The notes: generated by a model from the sequence alone, not told the origin. A DNA stretch of 64,000 nt from Bacteroidales bacterium (GCA_016709865.1 JADJLX010000006.1:310001-374000); one strand, 5' to 3'; numbered from the stretch's first letter, positions 29,401 to 38,664 are shown. A program made the numbers and translations.

Positions 29401-32400
29401 CCCTGACATTGCTCAGGTTAGGATTACCGGAAACAGAGACTCTTGCATTTTCATGAGAATAAACAAATACATCTGATACACTTAAGGAAGAACCCGGTTC
29501 CTGCATCTGCCTGTTTCGTTCCTGCTTGGCATCCTGAAGAACAGAAAGGTCAATATCAAATTGATTCTCCACGGGCCATACTTCCGTCCTCTCCTTATCA
29601 GAGTTATTATCATACCGGCCTGGAAGAGTAAGCTTCAAAGGAATCTCATATTCATAAAAGTTGCCTTTATAATCGGATCCTATCCTGACAAAGGCCGTCA
29701 GCTCGTTATCCTGAAGAGGCTGTCCTATCATAGCCTCAGCATGTACTTCCATACGAAGCCGCCTGTATTGCCTTATGTCGAGATTTACATTTCTGAAAGC
29801 AGCCCTGGCATCTCCGTCTTCAAGATTCTGAATTCTGAGAACCATAGCCTGTTCATTCAGCTGCCTCAACTGCGGATTCTGAGGATCAGTTATCCTGTCA
29901 AATCCTGGCGGGAGAACATAATTCACAGGGATCTTTCCCGAGTTCTCCTCAATACTTACCGAGCTTATCTCAAATGAACCATCAGTAGCTTCAGGTACAG
30001 TTACGCGTTCTCCGCCCTCCATGAATGAAATGTTATATTTTCTCCACTCAGCTCTTACAAGATCGAGTTTTGCAAATCGCATTATAACCGGTTTATTGAA
30101 ATTCTTCAGATAAACCCTCATGAAGCGGATTGATTTAAAGTCCTTTATCGGACCGACAACTTTCTGATAATCGGTAATAGGCACCTTGAACTGATACCAT
30201 TTTACCTTGGATTTTGTTCCGTTGGCAAATGTAGCTTCATACTCTATCTCATCAACAACATAGTTTGATCCTACTTTTATATCGCCCGGCCTCATACTTA
30301 CCCTGTACTGATAATAGCTTTCAGTTTCACTAAGTGTATTATCGCGGTTGATGTCTTCCATATCGGGAAGTGTGGAGCCCGATGTCGGATATGATTCCGT
30401 TGACATCTCCGAGGTAGGCGAATTCCTCTCCTGACCGTTATACTTCTTATACCTTTCAAGGATCCCTAACCTTTGCTGATCATAATCTCCCCCTCTGAAA
30501 TAATGAAAATCATCTGCAGAAGGGTCATTAAGTATCTCCTGGTAGGCTTCGGGGGTGGTAATAAGCAACGACTTCTGGAGATAAGCATCAAAGAAAGTCT
30601 GTTCATCAGCATTGCTTAAACCATCAAGTCCCACATCCTGATATCGTCTCGATTCCGGAGCATTGTCAAATGCATGAACGACTGCCTGCACTGTTGGAAC
30701 ACGTCCCCATGCTGTTGTATCAATATTTTTGGCAACAGGCGAACCGGGCAGTCCGTTCTCAAAACTCTTCCGTGAGTCGCGGAGAATATCTTCAGAGACA
30801 TTACCAAGGTTTATATACAGATCTCCTCCCTCGTGAGCAGGATCATTTACAAACGGATCCATTACCCAGAATTTCACGTACTGAATATTTGCCGTTTCAA
30901 AATCACTTGTAAGAACCTCCCTCATAATTCCGCCCCACCTTGATTTCGGATCATTCAGTTTACCGTCAGGGCTCAAACCTTCAGAATATGGTCCAGGATC
31001 TGTATCATAATTATTCGGGCCTCTCTCCTCAGGGTAATAGGCCAGGTTAAGTACTGTTATATTGGTTGGGATCCCGCTTGGACTTTCCCTGTATGGAAAT
31101 ATCTCATTTTCATAAACCTCCCTGACAAAATGACTCGACTGTTCAGTATCATTTTGTTTGATATGATCTGGTGTTGATGATCCATTTCTGAGAAACAAAG
31201 GATCAATCACATACCAGGCAAGTTTTGCTCTGTTAAAGCCGCTTACAAGGTTATTGTTAAACCTCGCTTCAGGAAAAAACTGATCCTGTCCCTGAGGAAT
31301 ACTGGCAAGGGTCCAGGCATTAAAGGACTTAAGATCCAACGGTATTTCACTTGCCTCAAAATCATCAATATATGAGTTGCCTGCACTTGAGATTGCTTTT
31401 GAGTGACCCGGGACAAGGTTTGCAAATTCTCCAAAGAATGAAAATGTGGAAGGTGTCTTTGTATCGAGCAGCGGGATCTTATCAATGATCTTTGTGAGAA
31501 GTTGTGATTCAGATTTATATGAGGTATTTAAGCCCCAGATTGTATTTGAAATCGGTTCCTCTCCGAAATTTACCTTTTGGGTATATGGTCGTTCTGTAAG
31601 ATGAAGTATTGTACCTCCAATATCGAAATTATCTGAAACCCTGTAGTCGAGATGTGTACCAACAAGAGTCTTGGTCTGGAACCCAAAGAACTGGTTACTT
31701 TCAAGTGAAACCTGAATTGGTGTCTGTGATTCAATAAGTGCACTGTTAATGATACGAACAGTTCCCATATTATAATCGACAGTATAATCGGTATTCTCAG
31801 TAAGGGGAACTCCTCCTGCAGTAACTTTAACGGCTCCCTGGGGAATACTTGCAGCATTAAGCCTTATCTCTGAACCCGATTCGGAAGAGTATTGCCCGGT
31901 AATCTTGAATTTATTCTTTTCAGCCATCTGCCTCGCAACTGTCTGGGTTGAATCATAAAGTTCCTGGAAGACATATTTTGCCGCTACCACAGGATCAGCA
32001 ATCTTGCGCCTTAAATGATTACCGAAAGGTTCAATAACAGGGAATACAATTTTTCCCCTGTCGATCACAACTGTAACGTCGCTGATAAAATCGAAAAAGC
32101 CGTCAGGCTCCCTGTCGAGCTGGGAATTAAGATTATCAAGGCCCATAACCTGCAAAAGTATCTGATCAGCCAGCTTGCCCTCAGGCAGGTAATTAATTGA
32201 GTTACCTGTCTTGTCATCCTGGTAGAGCACATTCATCTCAAAATCTTTCTTCTCAAGTTTTCCTGAACCGAGAGAATAGACGTTTTTCATCATCAGGTCC
32301 CAGGTAGGAAGTTTGGGGCTCAGAGTCGTTCCTTTGATAAGCTTCAGAATGAGTGTCTGCGGGGCACTTATTCCATCGGTTGAGAATTCACCTACTTTAA

Positions 32401-33841
32401 ACAACTGACCGCCCAGAGTATATTCATAAGCAACAGCAAGAACTTCATCGGTATTAAGTGCCGTATTCAGTGAAATATAACCCAGCTGCCGGTTAAAATA
32501 GAATTCTCTTTCATTAAGCTTCCTTGCATTTTCTATTTTCTCAAAGTCGCGGCCTATCTGGAAATTGGGATAAAGTGGATCAAATGCATTTGTTACCTGA
32601 TCAACATCACGAATCATTCCGTAAGAAGTGGTAAGCTGATCGTAAAGCTGGTTGGTGCTGTTCTGAGGATAGATCATTCCGCCGGAACTCTGCTGAAATG
32701 CAGGAATATTATTGAAGATATGACTTCCATTTTCGGCAAGGTCCATAAAAGCGACAATATTCCTGTTGCTTGCCTCTTCAAAACGGCTTGATTTATTAGT
32801 AACCCAGACTTCTATCCTTTCAATATTGACACCAGAGCTTACAACAGGAAGATTCTTTAGTGCATCATCATATGTATCCCTGAAATACTGAGAAAGGAAA
32901 AAGTGTCTGTTAGCCTCGTATTCATCTGCAAAGATCTCATAATCTGTCAGTTGAGCACCACCTTTAACCTCAATTACCGAAGATTCACCTTTTTGCTGCG
33001 ACAGAACAGTAGTCACTGTAAGTTTACCAAATTGCATTTCTGTCTTTAAACCGAATAGACTGTAACTTCCGGTTATAAGTGTTCCTGTAAGAGGAAGGGT
33101 TACATCTCCTGCCTCTATTTTTCTGAGTATCTCATCCTCCTTGCCGGCATACTGCAGTTTGGTTCTGTTCTCAAACTCAAACATTGCATCGGTGTTGTAA
33201 TTTACACCGAGCTGCATCTTATCACCTATTGTTCCGGTGACATTCATCTGGATCTTCTCCTTGAAATCGAAAGTTGGAATTGTCCTGAGTTTTTCAGAAA
33301 GTGTTGGATTCTGTGTACGGGAGATATTAATACCAAAAATAAGTTCTGCTGAACCCTGAGGAATTATGTTGATAGTGTTACTTCCGAAGATCTTGTCAAA
33401 TGCTGCACCTCCAAACTCTATCTGGGGTATCAGTGCTGACCTGAATCCCGATTCATCTCCTGTAATTCGTGATTCCCAGTAATCGCGCATAGCCTTCTCG
33501 TATTCATATTTTCTGAATTCTTCAGGTGTCATGAAAACTGGTGTACGGTAATTATAAGAACCTATCTTTTTATAAAGGACATACTCATTCTTTTCAGGAT
33601 CGTAAACAACTGTTGATTTAAGGTTTGATGGGTTGTTGAGAAAAAGAGGAGCCCTCTGTTTTGAATCCCAGGGTATACCTGTATCCTCTTTTAGTCTGAG
33701 CGGTGACCGGCGGGCGGTATCGGCCGGAACAGTATTTTGAGATGTAGCCTGACTCCTTGCTTCTGTGGTAAGGAAAAAAGAAGCTAAAAGTACAAGATAC
33801 AAAAATACCAGAAGATTTTTATATGATATCCCTGATCCCAA
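26405..33841 (-). CDS. sprA: Type IX secretion translocon / gliding motility protein SprA
   Basis: A 2478-residue outer membrane protein with an N-terminal signal (hydrophobic stretch at about residues 9-28, cut near A-R-S-Q). The length, the repeated R-I-G-D/N-L-G-style beta-strand segments and the C-terminal barrel strands ending in F-S-L-K-F-T-L-V-Q fit SprA. SprA (Sov) is the very large single-chain beta-barrel through which type IX cargo crosses the outer membrane, so it implies T9SS and possibly gliding. The start is a TTG 18 bases after ruvA; no better ATG lies nearby. Gene order ruvA-sprA-gcvH is conserved in the phylum. Confidence 0.95.
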   Translation of the reverse strand: MGSGISYKNLLVFLYLVLLASFFLTTEARSQATSQNTVPADTARRSPLRLKEDTGIPWDSKQRAPLFLNNPSNLKSTVVYDPEKNEYVLYKKIGSYNYRTPVFMTPEEFRKYEYEKAMRDYWESRITGDESGFRSALIPQIEFGGAAFDKIFGSNTINIIPQGSAELIFGINISRTQNPTLSEKLRTIPTFDFKEKIQMNVTGTIGDKMQLGVNYNTDAMFEFENRTKLQYAGKEDEILRKIEAGDVTLPLTGTLITGSYSLFGLKTEMQFGKLTVTTVLSQQKGESSVIEVKGGAQLTDYEIFADEYEANRHFFLSQYFRDTYDDALKNLPVVSSGVNIERIEVWVTNKSSRFEEASNRNIVAFMDLAENGSHIFNNIPAFQQSSGGMIYPQNSTNQLYDQLTTSYGMIRDVDQVTNAFDPLYPNFQIGRDFEKIENARKLNEREFYFNRQLGYISLNTALNTDEVLAVAYEYTLGGQLFKVGEFSTDGISAPQTLILKLIKGTTLSPKLPTWDLMMKNVYSLGSGKLEKKDFEMNVLYQDDKTGNSINYLPEGKLADQILLQVMGLDNLNSQLDREPDGFFDFISDVTVVIDRGKIVFPVIEPFGNHLRRKIADPVVAAKYVFQELYDSTQTVARQMAEKNKFKITGQYSSESGSEIRLNAASIPQGAVKVTAGGVPLTENTDYTVDYNMGTVRIINSALIESQTPIQVSLESNQFFGFQTKTLVGTHLDYRVSDNFDIGGTILHLTERPYTQKVNFGEEPISNTIWGLNTSYKSESQLLTKIIDKIPLLDTKTPSTFSFFGEFANLVPGHSKAISSAGNSYIDDFEASEIPLDLKSFNAWTLASIPQGQDQFFPEARFNNNLVSGFNRAKLAWYVIDPLFLRNGSSTPDHIKQNDTEQSSHFVREVYENEIFPYRESPSGIPTNITVLNLAYYPEERGPNNYDTDPGPYSEGLSPDGKLNDPKSRWGGIMREVLTSDFETANIQYVKFWVMDPFVNDPAHEGGDLYINLGNVSEDILRDSRKSFENGLPGSPVAKNIDTTAWGRVPTVQAVVHAFDNAPESRRYQDVGLDGLSNADEQTFFDAYLQKSLLITTPEAYQEILNDPSADDFHYFRGGDYDQQRLGILERYKKYNGQERNSPTSEMSTESYPTSGSTLPDMEDINRDNTLSETESYYQYRVSMRPGDIKVGSNYVVDEIEYEATFANGTKSKVKWYQFKVPITDYQKVVGPIKDFKSIRFMRVYLKNFNKPVIMRFAKLDLVRAEWRKYNISFMEGGERVTVPEATDGSFEISSVSIEENSGKIPVNYVLPPGFDRITDPQNPQLRQLNEQAMVLRIQNLEDGDARAAFRNVNLDIRQYRRLRMEVHAEAMIGQPLQDNELTAFVRIGSDYKGNFYEYEIPLKLTLPGRYDNNSDKERTEVWPVENQFDIDLSVLQDAKQERNRQMQEPGSSLSVSDVFVYSHENARVSVSGNPNLSNVRVIMIGVRNPIKTRNQTVDDGNPKYGEVWVNELRLSDFVENGGWAANAHMQARLADLGTVDMVGQTSTPGWGSIEKKVNERSKEQISKYDLSSSVELGKFFPEKIGVRLPVYIGYSETRIKPQYNPLDPDIPLQDALDAAKNKTVRDSIRAISEDFARRKTITVSNAGITKRGEKPHAWDPANLSVNYTYNEIYRSNTKTEIDVEKNYRGGINYDYEAQPKNLMPFKNVQILNSPVFRIVKDFNFYVFPKSLSFRTDLNRFYNEVKTRNINNPYLKVKPSFRKDFEWTRIYDFKYDVTRQLKFDFTANNIARIDEPFGGVDKRRYGNTYENWRDSVMVNLRNFGRTTTYNHFINVTYTIPINKLPLLTWVNANARYGADYTWLAGPVFPDSMNINLGNSIKNHNELTLTAMANLSTLYGKSKFLKNIENNTRPEAAQRMKAEMKTVIYAKDNISFKPNVPRAINHNLKSRDVKVRVFDKNGVEVKGKMVIISDNRVNFTADEQADGARVTVEGKVPKTRNPVIVVGEYMIRAMMGVRSVSLTYTSAQGQFLPGYTPGTKYLGMSGSNNMMAPGWPFILGYSDRDFFDNAVTKGWLSTDTLLNTPALFNDKIDISARAQVEPFPGMRIDINADRRTLENVSSYYIADYNGNFPDSTRNRVISGNFSISVISWGTAFEKISKSNDYVSPTFEAFKSNAVIISERRADERQKIDPGYDPDTDPITGLPVDGPFKSGYGQTSREVLIPAFLAAYTKSDPGKIGLDPFPSVLRMMPNWRINFDGLSKFEFIQRTFRSVNLMHQYRSTYQIGSYTTNMNYGADGDGISRIRDLQNNYIQQYEINVVTISEQFSPMINVDLNWKNSMTTRFEWKKSRTVSLNLTSNQIADARINELIFGAGYRFDNVQIILKTGGGQRALKSDLNLRLDFSVRDNKTLARKLVENVNQPVVGQKVFTIGTTADYVLSDRFNLQIFADHTMNNPFVASTFPTSNTNFGFSLKFTLVQ

Positions 33842-33859
33842 TCCGGCTTATGTTCTGAA

Positions 33860-34441
33860 TTACAAGTTTTTAAGCGCTCTCTTTATCATGTCCTCAACAG
33901 TCAGGCTTTTTTCCTCCCTGACAATCTTGTCAAGAACCTTTGCGACAGCACTTTTGGCAAATCCAAGCATTACTAAAGCAGATAACGCTTCTTCCCTGTT
34001 TGTATTGTCTGTGAGGGTAAATATTTCACCGCTTCCTGCATGTTTGCCAATTTTGTCTTTCAGGTCAACAATTATCCTCTGGGCAGTTTTTAGGCCAATC
34101 CCTTTTACTCCCTGAAGAACATGCACATCAGATGAAGCTATTGCCTTTTCAATTTCACCCGGACTAAGTGAGGAAAGCATCATTCTTGCAGTGTTAGCTC
34201 CAACGCCGGATACTGAAATAAGTAACCTGAATATTTCCCTTTCACCGGAATCAGCAAAACCAAAAAGCTGATGGGCATCTTCTCTGATCACTTCATGTAT
34301 AAGGATTTTATACTCAGTTTTACCCTCAATCAGAGAAAAAGTATTTATCGAGATATTTACCAGATAACCGATTCCACCGGTCTCAATAATCACAAATGTT
34401 GGCGTGTTCTGGGTAATATGTCCTTTAATATATTCTATCAT
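33860..34441 (-). CDS. ruvA: Holliday junction branch migration protein RuvA
   Basis: This 193-residue protein has the three RuvA parts: an N-terminal OB fold (M-I-E-Y-I-K-G and G-I-G-Y-L-V), a pair of helix-hairpin-helix motifs (L-I-S-V-S-G-V-G-A-N-T-A and L-Q-G-V-K-G-I-G-L-K-T-A) and a C-terminal three-helix domain that contacts RuvB. It binds four-way junctions and guides RuvB. It starts 2 bases after the pdxA stop and is followed by sprA after 18 bases. Confidence 0.96.
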   Translation of the reverse strand: MIEYIKGHITQNTPTFVIIETGGIGYLVNISINTFSLIEGKTEYKILIHEVIREDAHQLFGFADSGEREIFRLLISVSGVGANTARMMLSSLSPGEIEKAIASSDVHVLQGVKGIGLKTAQRIIVDLKDKIGKHAGSGEIFTLTDNTNREEALSALVMLGFAKSAVAKVLDKIVREEKSLTVEDMIKRALKNL

Positions 34442-34443
34442 GG

Positions 34444-35544
34444 TTACTGCTCTGCGTTAAAGATATCGGGAGGAAGTTCATCAATACGGTCGCTGTGAAA
34501 TTCTATGTCCTGATGTTTTAAAGGATTCTTGCTTATCTCCGCATACAGCTGTCTGTTTCTGAAAATGTCGCATGCCAGATAAATAGCCTGACGGAATGAG
34601 TTTTCAGATGCCTCTCCTTTGCCTGCAATTGCAAATGCGGTTCCATGAACGGGTGATGTTCTGATAAAAGGCAGACCAGCAGTAAAATTCACACCGGAAT
34701 CAAACGATAACGCCTTGAAGGGGGTAAGTCCCTGATCGTGATACATAGCAAGAATTCCATCGAATTTTGCGAATGACCCTGCACCAAAGAATCCGTCTGC
34801 CGGGAATGGGCCAAATGTAAGAATACCTTCCTTCTGGGCTTTTCCAATTGCCGGAATGATAATTTCTGCTTCCTCTGAACCAAGTAATGAATTATCGCCG
34901 GCGTGTGGATTGAGTCCAAGAACCGCAATTCGGGGTCTGCGTATGCCAAAATCGAGTATCAGTGAATGATTCATTAGTCTGATCTTGCGCAGGAGTGTTT
35001 CAACAGTAATCATCTCTGAAACATCCTTAAGCGGAGCATGACCTGTAGCGAATCCTATCCGCATACTCTCGCTTATCATAAACATAAGTGCCTCCTCAGA
35101 ACCGGCCTTCGATTTCAGATATTCAGTATGTCCGGCGAAGTTAAAAGTGGCAGACTGTACATTGTGCTTGTCAATTGGTGCAGTGATAAGAACATCGATC
35201 TTTCCGTTTTTAAGATCATCAACAGCTTTTTCGATTGAGATAAGAGCTGCTTCACCTCCCTGCTGTGTTGATTTCCCAAGTTCAACCCGAATATTATCAT
35301 CGAGGCAGTTTATCATATTTGCCTTTTTCAGATGAGCCTCTTCAGGAGTTCTTATGTTATTGAATGTGAAATTATTAACATTTAAAGCTTTCCGGTGATA
35401 GGCAGCTACTTTTGGTGACCCGTAAACGATTGGAGTACAGATATCATTGATCATCGGATCAGAAAGAGCCTTAATTATTACTTCATATCCGATACCGTTA
35501 ATATCTCCATGGGAGATACCGGCTAATATTGTTTTCTTTTCCAT
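34444..35544 (-). CDS. pdxA: 4-hydroxythreonine-4-phosphate dehydrogenase PdxA
   Basis: The 366-residue enzyme oxidises 4-phosphohydroxy-L-threonine in the DXP-dependent pathway to pyridoxal phosphate. It shows G-D-I-N-G-I-G-Y-E at the N-terminus, the metal-binding histidines in F-A-G-H-T-E-Y-L, N-P-H-A-G-D and M-Y-H-D-Q-G-L, and T-S-P-V-H-G-T-A-F near the end. DXP for this route also feeds the isoprenoid pathway enzyme dxr found at 40 kb. It lies 6 bases after the leucyl aminopeptidase gene. Confidence 0.95.
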   Translation of the reverse strand: MEKKTILAGISHGDINGIGYEVIIKALSDPMINDICTPIVYGSPKVAAYHRKALNVNNFTFNNIRTPEEAHLKKANMINCLDDNIRVELGKSTQQGGEAALISIEKAVDDLKNGKIDVLITAPIDKHNVQSATFNFAGHTEYLKSKAGSEEALMFMISESMRIGFATGHAPLKDVSEMITVETLLRKIRLMNHSLILDFGIRRPRIAVLGLNPHAGDNSLLGSEEAEIIIPAIGKAQKEGILTFGPFPADGFFGAGSFAKFDGILAMYHDQGLTPFKALSFDSGVNFTAGLPFIRTSPVHGTAFAIAGKGEASENSFRQAIYLACDIFRNRQLYAEISKNPLKHQDIEFHSDRIDELPPDIFNAEQ

Positions 35545-35550
35545 AAATAA

Positions 35551-37008
35551 TTATTTTTTTGCAGAATACCCGGCTGCAAGTCTTTTCAAAAATGTCGCAA
35601 GCAATCTCAAACCTGAAGCAGGACCGTTTTTCAGCCTGTAAAAATCATCCTTCTTGAGCATTTCAGTCCCTGCAATATCCATATGTATCAAAGGAAACTC
35701 GGCAAACTTCTCGAGGAATTTTCCAGCAGTTATTGCACCTGCTTCACGTCCGCCAATGTTTTTAATATCAGCAACATCGGATTTCAGGAGATCACCGTAT
35801 TCTTCCCAGAAAGGCAACTCAGCGATTCTTTCATACACATCGTTACCACACTCTGAAAGCATGTTTATATACTTTCTGTCGGCATTGGTCATTACAGCAA
35901 TTGCCTGATTTCCAAATGTCATCGCCGCAGAACCGGTAAGAGTGGCAATGTCTATAATAAGTTCCGGTTTATACTTCGAAGCATAACTTATGGCATCTGC
36001 AAGTATTATTCTGCCCTCAGCGTCGGTGTTTCCAACTTCAACAGTGGTTTTATTGTACATTGTTATAATATCACCCTGGGTATAGGCATTTCCGCCGGGA
36101 CGATTATCTGTGGAAGGAACCAGTCCTATTACATATAGCGGAATACCTGTTTTTGCAAGGGTATATAAAACACCTGTGACTGTTGCAGCACCTGCCATAT
36201 CACCATTCATCCCTGCCATAAATTCTCCGGTTTTGATATTTAGTCCGCCGGTGTCGTAAACTATACCTTTTCCAACAAGAACAATAGGATTCTTATTCAG
36301 GGCATTTGCGGGTTTCCATTCAAGAATGCAGAAGACAGGAGGGTCAACACTCCCTTTATTTACAGCCAGAAGACCTCCCATTTTGAGAGCTTCTATCTTG
36401 CCTTTTGTAAGTATTTCAACACTGAAACCGCCAGCTTCACCCGATTTTCTTATCTCCTCAGCAAGGGCGGGAGCGTTAAGGTGATTTACAGGTTCATTAA
36501 TAAGATCACGGGAAAAATATACTGCATTTGTCAGCTCAACGAGCCATTTAATATCTTTATCTGCAATAGCGCCATGAAGAAGAATTTTCTTTAGGGTATT
36601 CTCCTTTTTCCCATCCTCTTTTTTAGTCTTGTATTTATCGAATGAATAGAGACTGAGCAGGAGGCCTTCGGCAAAATCTTCAACAGCACCTTTATATGCT
36701 TTCTCTGAAGTAATAACCAGTTCAGAATGATCACTGCTTTTGATCTTCTTCCTGAGTTTATAAGCAGCTTTACGGAGTTCTTCCCTGACTTTGTGCTGAC
36801 TGACACCTTCCTTTAGTCGAATTATGCAAGTATATTTACTGTAGGAATTGATATAAATACAATCTTCTTTTGATTTCAATTGCTTTTTGGTGTACTCCTT
36901 TTCAGATTTGCCAAGAGCTAATCTGTCAGGAATGGTATCATTTCCAATAATACAAACAACTGATTGATCTGCTGAGATTTGAGATATCTTAAGAATTTCA
37001 GGTTTCAT
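35551..37008 (-). CDS. pepA: Leucyl aminopeptidase (peptidase family M17)
   Basis: A 485-residue M17 metallo-aminopeptidase with a macro-like N-terminal domain and the catalytic domain from about residue 170. The signature N-T-D-A-E-G-R-I and the metal/catalytic lysine motif V-G-K-G-I-V-Y-D-T-G-G-L are intact. It removes N-terminal residues from peptides in the cytoplasm. It is the first gene of the minus block pepA, pdxA, ruvA, sprA, and is divergent from mqnC across a 134-base gap. Confidence 0.94.
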   Translation of the reverse strand: MKPEILKISQISADQSVVCIIGNDTIPDRLALGKSEKEYTKKQLKSKEDCIYINSYSKYTCIIRLKEGVSQHKVREELRKAAYKLRKKIKSSDHSELVITSEKAYKGAVEDFAEGLLLSLYSFDKYKTKKEDGKKENTLKKILLHGAIADKDIKWLVELTNAVYFSRDLINEPVNHLNAPALAEEIRKSGEAGGFSVEILTKGKIEALKMGGLLAVNKGSVDPPVFCILEWKPANALNKNPIVLVGKGIVYDTGGLNIKTGEFMAGMNGDMAGAATVTGVLYTLAKTGIPLYVIGLVPSTDNRPGGNAYTQGDIITMYNKTTVEVGNTDAEGRIILADAISYASKYKPELIIDIATLTGSAAMTFGNQAIAVMTNADRKYINMLSECGNDVYERIAELPFWEEYGDLLKSDVADIKNIGGREAGAITAGKFLEKFAEFPLIHMDIAGTEMLKKDDFYRLKNGPASGLRLLATFLKRLAAGYSAKK

Positions 37009-37056
37009 TTTTTTCTGCCTCAGTTTTAAAGGATGTAAAGTTAATTAAAAAATTGA

Positions 37057-37084
37057 TTGTTTCGTTTTCAAAGCGCTACCTTTG
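37057..37084 (+). promoter_or_regulatory. Promoter of mqnC
   Basis: TTG at 37057-37059 and TACCTTTG at 37077-37084, 17 bases apart, fit the Bacteroidota consensus. They lie 59-71 bases before the two candidate mqnC starts. Confidence 0.65.
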
Positions 37085-37154
37085 CAGTTATTAATCCGGT
37101 AGCTGACAGTATTTCACAAGCATGAACAAGGATTAATATAAATTGTTTATTACT

Positions 37155-38279
37155 ATGCTTTTAGAACAACTATATAACAAGGCACTCAACCTTACTTCGC
37201 TGACAAAGGAAGAAGGAGTAAGACTGTTTACGGAAGCCCCGGTTGAAGATCTGATGTTCATAGCCAATGAGCTGAGGCAAAAACATGTACCCGGAAATGT
37301 AGTCGGCTGGATGATCGACAGAAATGTGAATCTTACTAACATCTGTTTTTCGCAGTGTACTTTCTGCAATTTCTGCAGAAAGAAAAATTCAGTTGACGGA
37401 TATGTGACTACCACTGAAGAATACATAAGCAAGATTGACGAGATGTATTCCCTGGGCGGTGATCAGCTGCTTCTTCAGGGAGGCATGAATCCGGAGCTTG
37501 GACTAAGTTTCTATACAGATCTTTTTAGTAATCTTAAGAGATTATACCCTGCTCTTAAACTACATGCATTAGGCCCCCCTGAAATTGTTTATCTGGCCCG
37601 GAAAGAGAAGATAACCTTTTCTGAGGTTCTCGAAAAACTTATTGAAGCCGGACTTGACAGCCTTCCCGGAGCAGGTGCAGAAATACTGTCAGACAGGGTA
37701 AGACAAATCGTATCACCTGCCAAGGCTGCCACCCAGGAATGGCTTGGAGTTATGAGGGAAGCTCATATCCTGAACCTCCCTACCTCTGCAACAATGATGT
37801 ACGGGCACATTGAAACTATTGAGGAGAGAATTGAGCACCTAATACTCCTAAGGGATCTTCAGGACAGAAAACCTGCTGGAAATTATGGATTTGTCACTTT
37901 TATTCCCTGGCCTTTCCAGGATGAAGGTACTGTACTAATGCAAAAACACGGAGTAAGAAGCAGTTACACAGGACCCGATTATTTAAGGATGATCGCAATC
38001 AGCAGGATTATACTAAACAACATTAAAAACATTCAGGCATCAATACTTACAGTTGGTAAAGAGATTGGAATGCTTTCGCTTCATTCAGGGGCAAACGATC
38101 TCGGATCTATTATGATAGAAGAGAATGTCGTAAGCGCTGCCGGTGCATCAAACAGGTTTAATGCCAAAGAGATGCAGGAGGTAATTAAAGAAGCTGGTTT
38201 TGTACCGGGGAGAAGGAACCAGAAATATGAAACTTTTCTCCCCCCTGACCGCCCCCCAACCCCCCTAAAGGGGGGCTAA
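37155..38279 (+). CDS. mqnC: Cyclic dehypoxanthinyl futalosine synthase MqnC
   Basis: A radical SAM enzyme of about 374 residues that cyclises dehypoxanthine futalosine in the futalosine route to menaquinone. The cluster motif C-F-S-Q-C-T-F-C is near residue 64. Q-G-G-M-N-P, L-P-G-A-G-A-E-I-L and the C-terminal S-G-A-N-D-L-G-S-I-M-I-E-E-N-V-V are typical of MqnC rather than MqnE. I chose the ATG at 37155; an in-frame TTG at 37143 would add four residues. The last dozen residues (P-P-D-R-P-P-T-P-L-K-G-G) are encoded by an intergenic repeat element, so the natural C-terminus has been extended by its insertion. Confidence 0.92.
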   Translation: MLLEQLYNKALNLTSLTKEEGVRLFTEAPVEDLMFIANELRQKHVPGNVVGWMIDRNVNLTNICFSQCTFCNFCRKKNSVDGYVTTTEEYISKIDEMYSLGGDQLLLQGGMNPELGLSFYTDLFSNLKRLYPALKLHALGPPEIVYLARKEKITFSEVLEKLIEAGLDSLPGAGAEILSDRVRQIVSPAKAATQEWLGVMREAHILNLPTSATMMYGHIETIEERIEHLILLRDLQDRKPAGNYGFVTFIPWPFQDEGTVLMQKHGVRSSYTGPDYLRMIAISRIILNNIKNIQASILTVGKEIGMLSLHSGANDLGSIMIEENVVSAAGASNRFNAKEMQEVIKEAGFVPGRRNQKYETFLPPDRPPTPLKGG

Positions 38280-38347
38280 TGCTCTCTTCTTAAACAAATT
38301 ACAAGATTATATTGAAATATAGCCCCCCTTCAGGGGGGGTGGGGGGC
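38251..38347. repeat. GC-rich inverted-repeat element, copy 1
   Basis: Two GC-rich arms of about 26 bases, GCCCCCCAACCCCCC followed by TAAAGGGGGGCT at 38251-38277 and its inverted form at 38321-38347, flank about 44 AT-rich bases. Each arm can itself fold into a C6/G6 hairpin. The first arm overlaps the end of mqnC. A second copy of the same design is at 63403-63498. Confidence 0.85.
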
Positions 38348-38382
38348 AATTAAGACAGGGAGGCAAAGGGGCAAAAACAAAA

Positions 38383-38406
38383 AAACCTGCATTTCCATGC
38401 AGGTTT
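38383..38406. terminator. Bidirectional terminator between mqnC and tatA
   Basis: AAACCTGCAT (38383-38392) and ATGCAGGTTT (38397-38406) form a perfect 10-base-pair stem with a TTCC loop, with A-rich and T-containing flanks. It lies between two convergent genes and can serve both. Confidence 0.8.
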
Positions 38407-38424
38407 ACTGTTAATATTATAACA

Positions 38425-38610
38425 CTAGAATTTGTCCTTTTCTGCTGCTTCTTTATTATCCTCAGTAGCAGGATCGTACTTAGAAGCCTTTTTGAATTCT
38501 TTCATACCCTGCCCGATACCCTTCATTAGTTCCGGAATTTTACGTCCGCCAAAAAGAAGAACTACAACAAGCAGTATCAGTATAATCTCGGTCATTCCTA
38601 GCTTTCCCAT
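38425..38610 (-). CDS. tatA: Sec-independent protein translocase TatA/TatE
   Basis: A 61-residue protein with one N-terminal transmembrane helix (about residues 5-20), the F-G hinge in [10 protein letters not shown], an amphipathic helix, and a charged tail, exactly the TatA plan. It forms the pore of the twin-arginine pathway for folded proteins. A probable substrate in the window is the Gfo/Idh protein at 51.2-52.6 kb, which has an R-R-T-F-V-K signal. Confidence 0.95.
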   Translation of the reverse strand: MGKLGMTEIILILLVVVLLFGGRKIPELMKGIGQGMKEFKKASKYDPATEDNKEAAEKDKF

Positions 38611-38633
38611 CTCTTTATGTATTAGAATTTGTG

Positions 38634-38664
38634 CAAAGTTATAAATATCTTATTTATATGCAAA
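38634..38664 (-). promoter_or_regulatory. Promoter of tatA
   Basis: On the minus strand TTTG (38664-38661) and TAACTTTG (38641-38634) are 19 bases apart and lie 24 bases before the tatA start, fitting the Bacteroidota consensus. It separates tatA transcription from the rseP-dxr block upstream. Confidence 0.7.

Noticed and set aside
28896..29456. Plus-strand ORF of 186 codons opposite sprA
   Set aside because: Ser- and Leu-rich antisense shadow with no start signal or domain.
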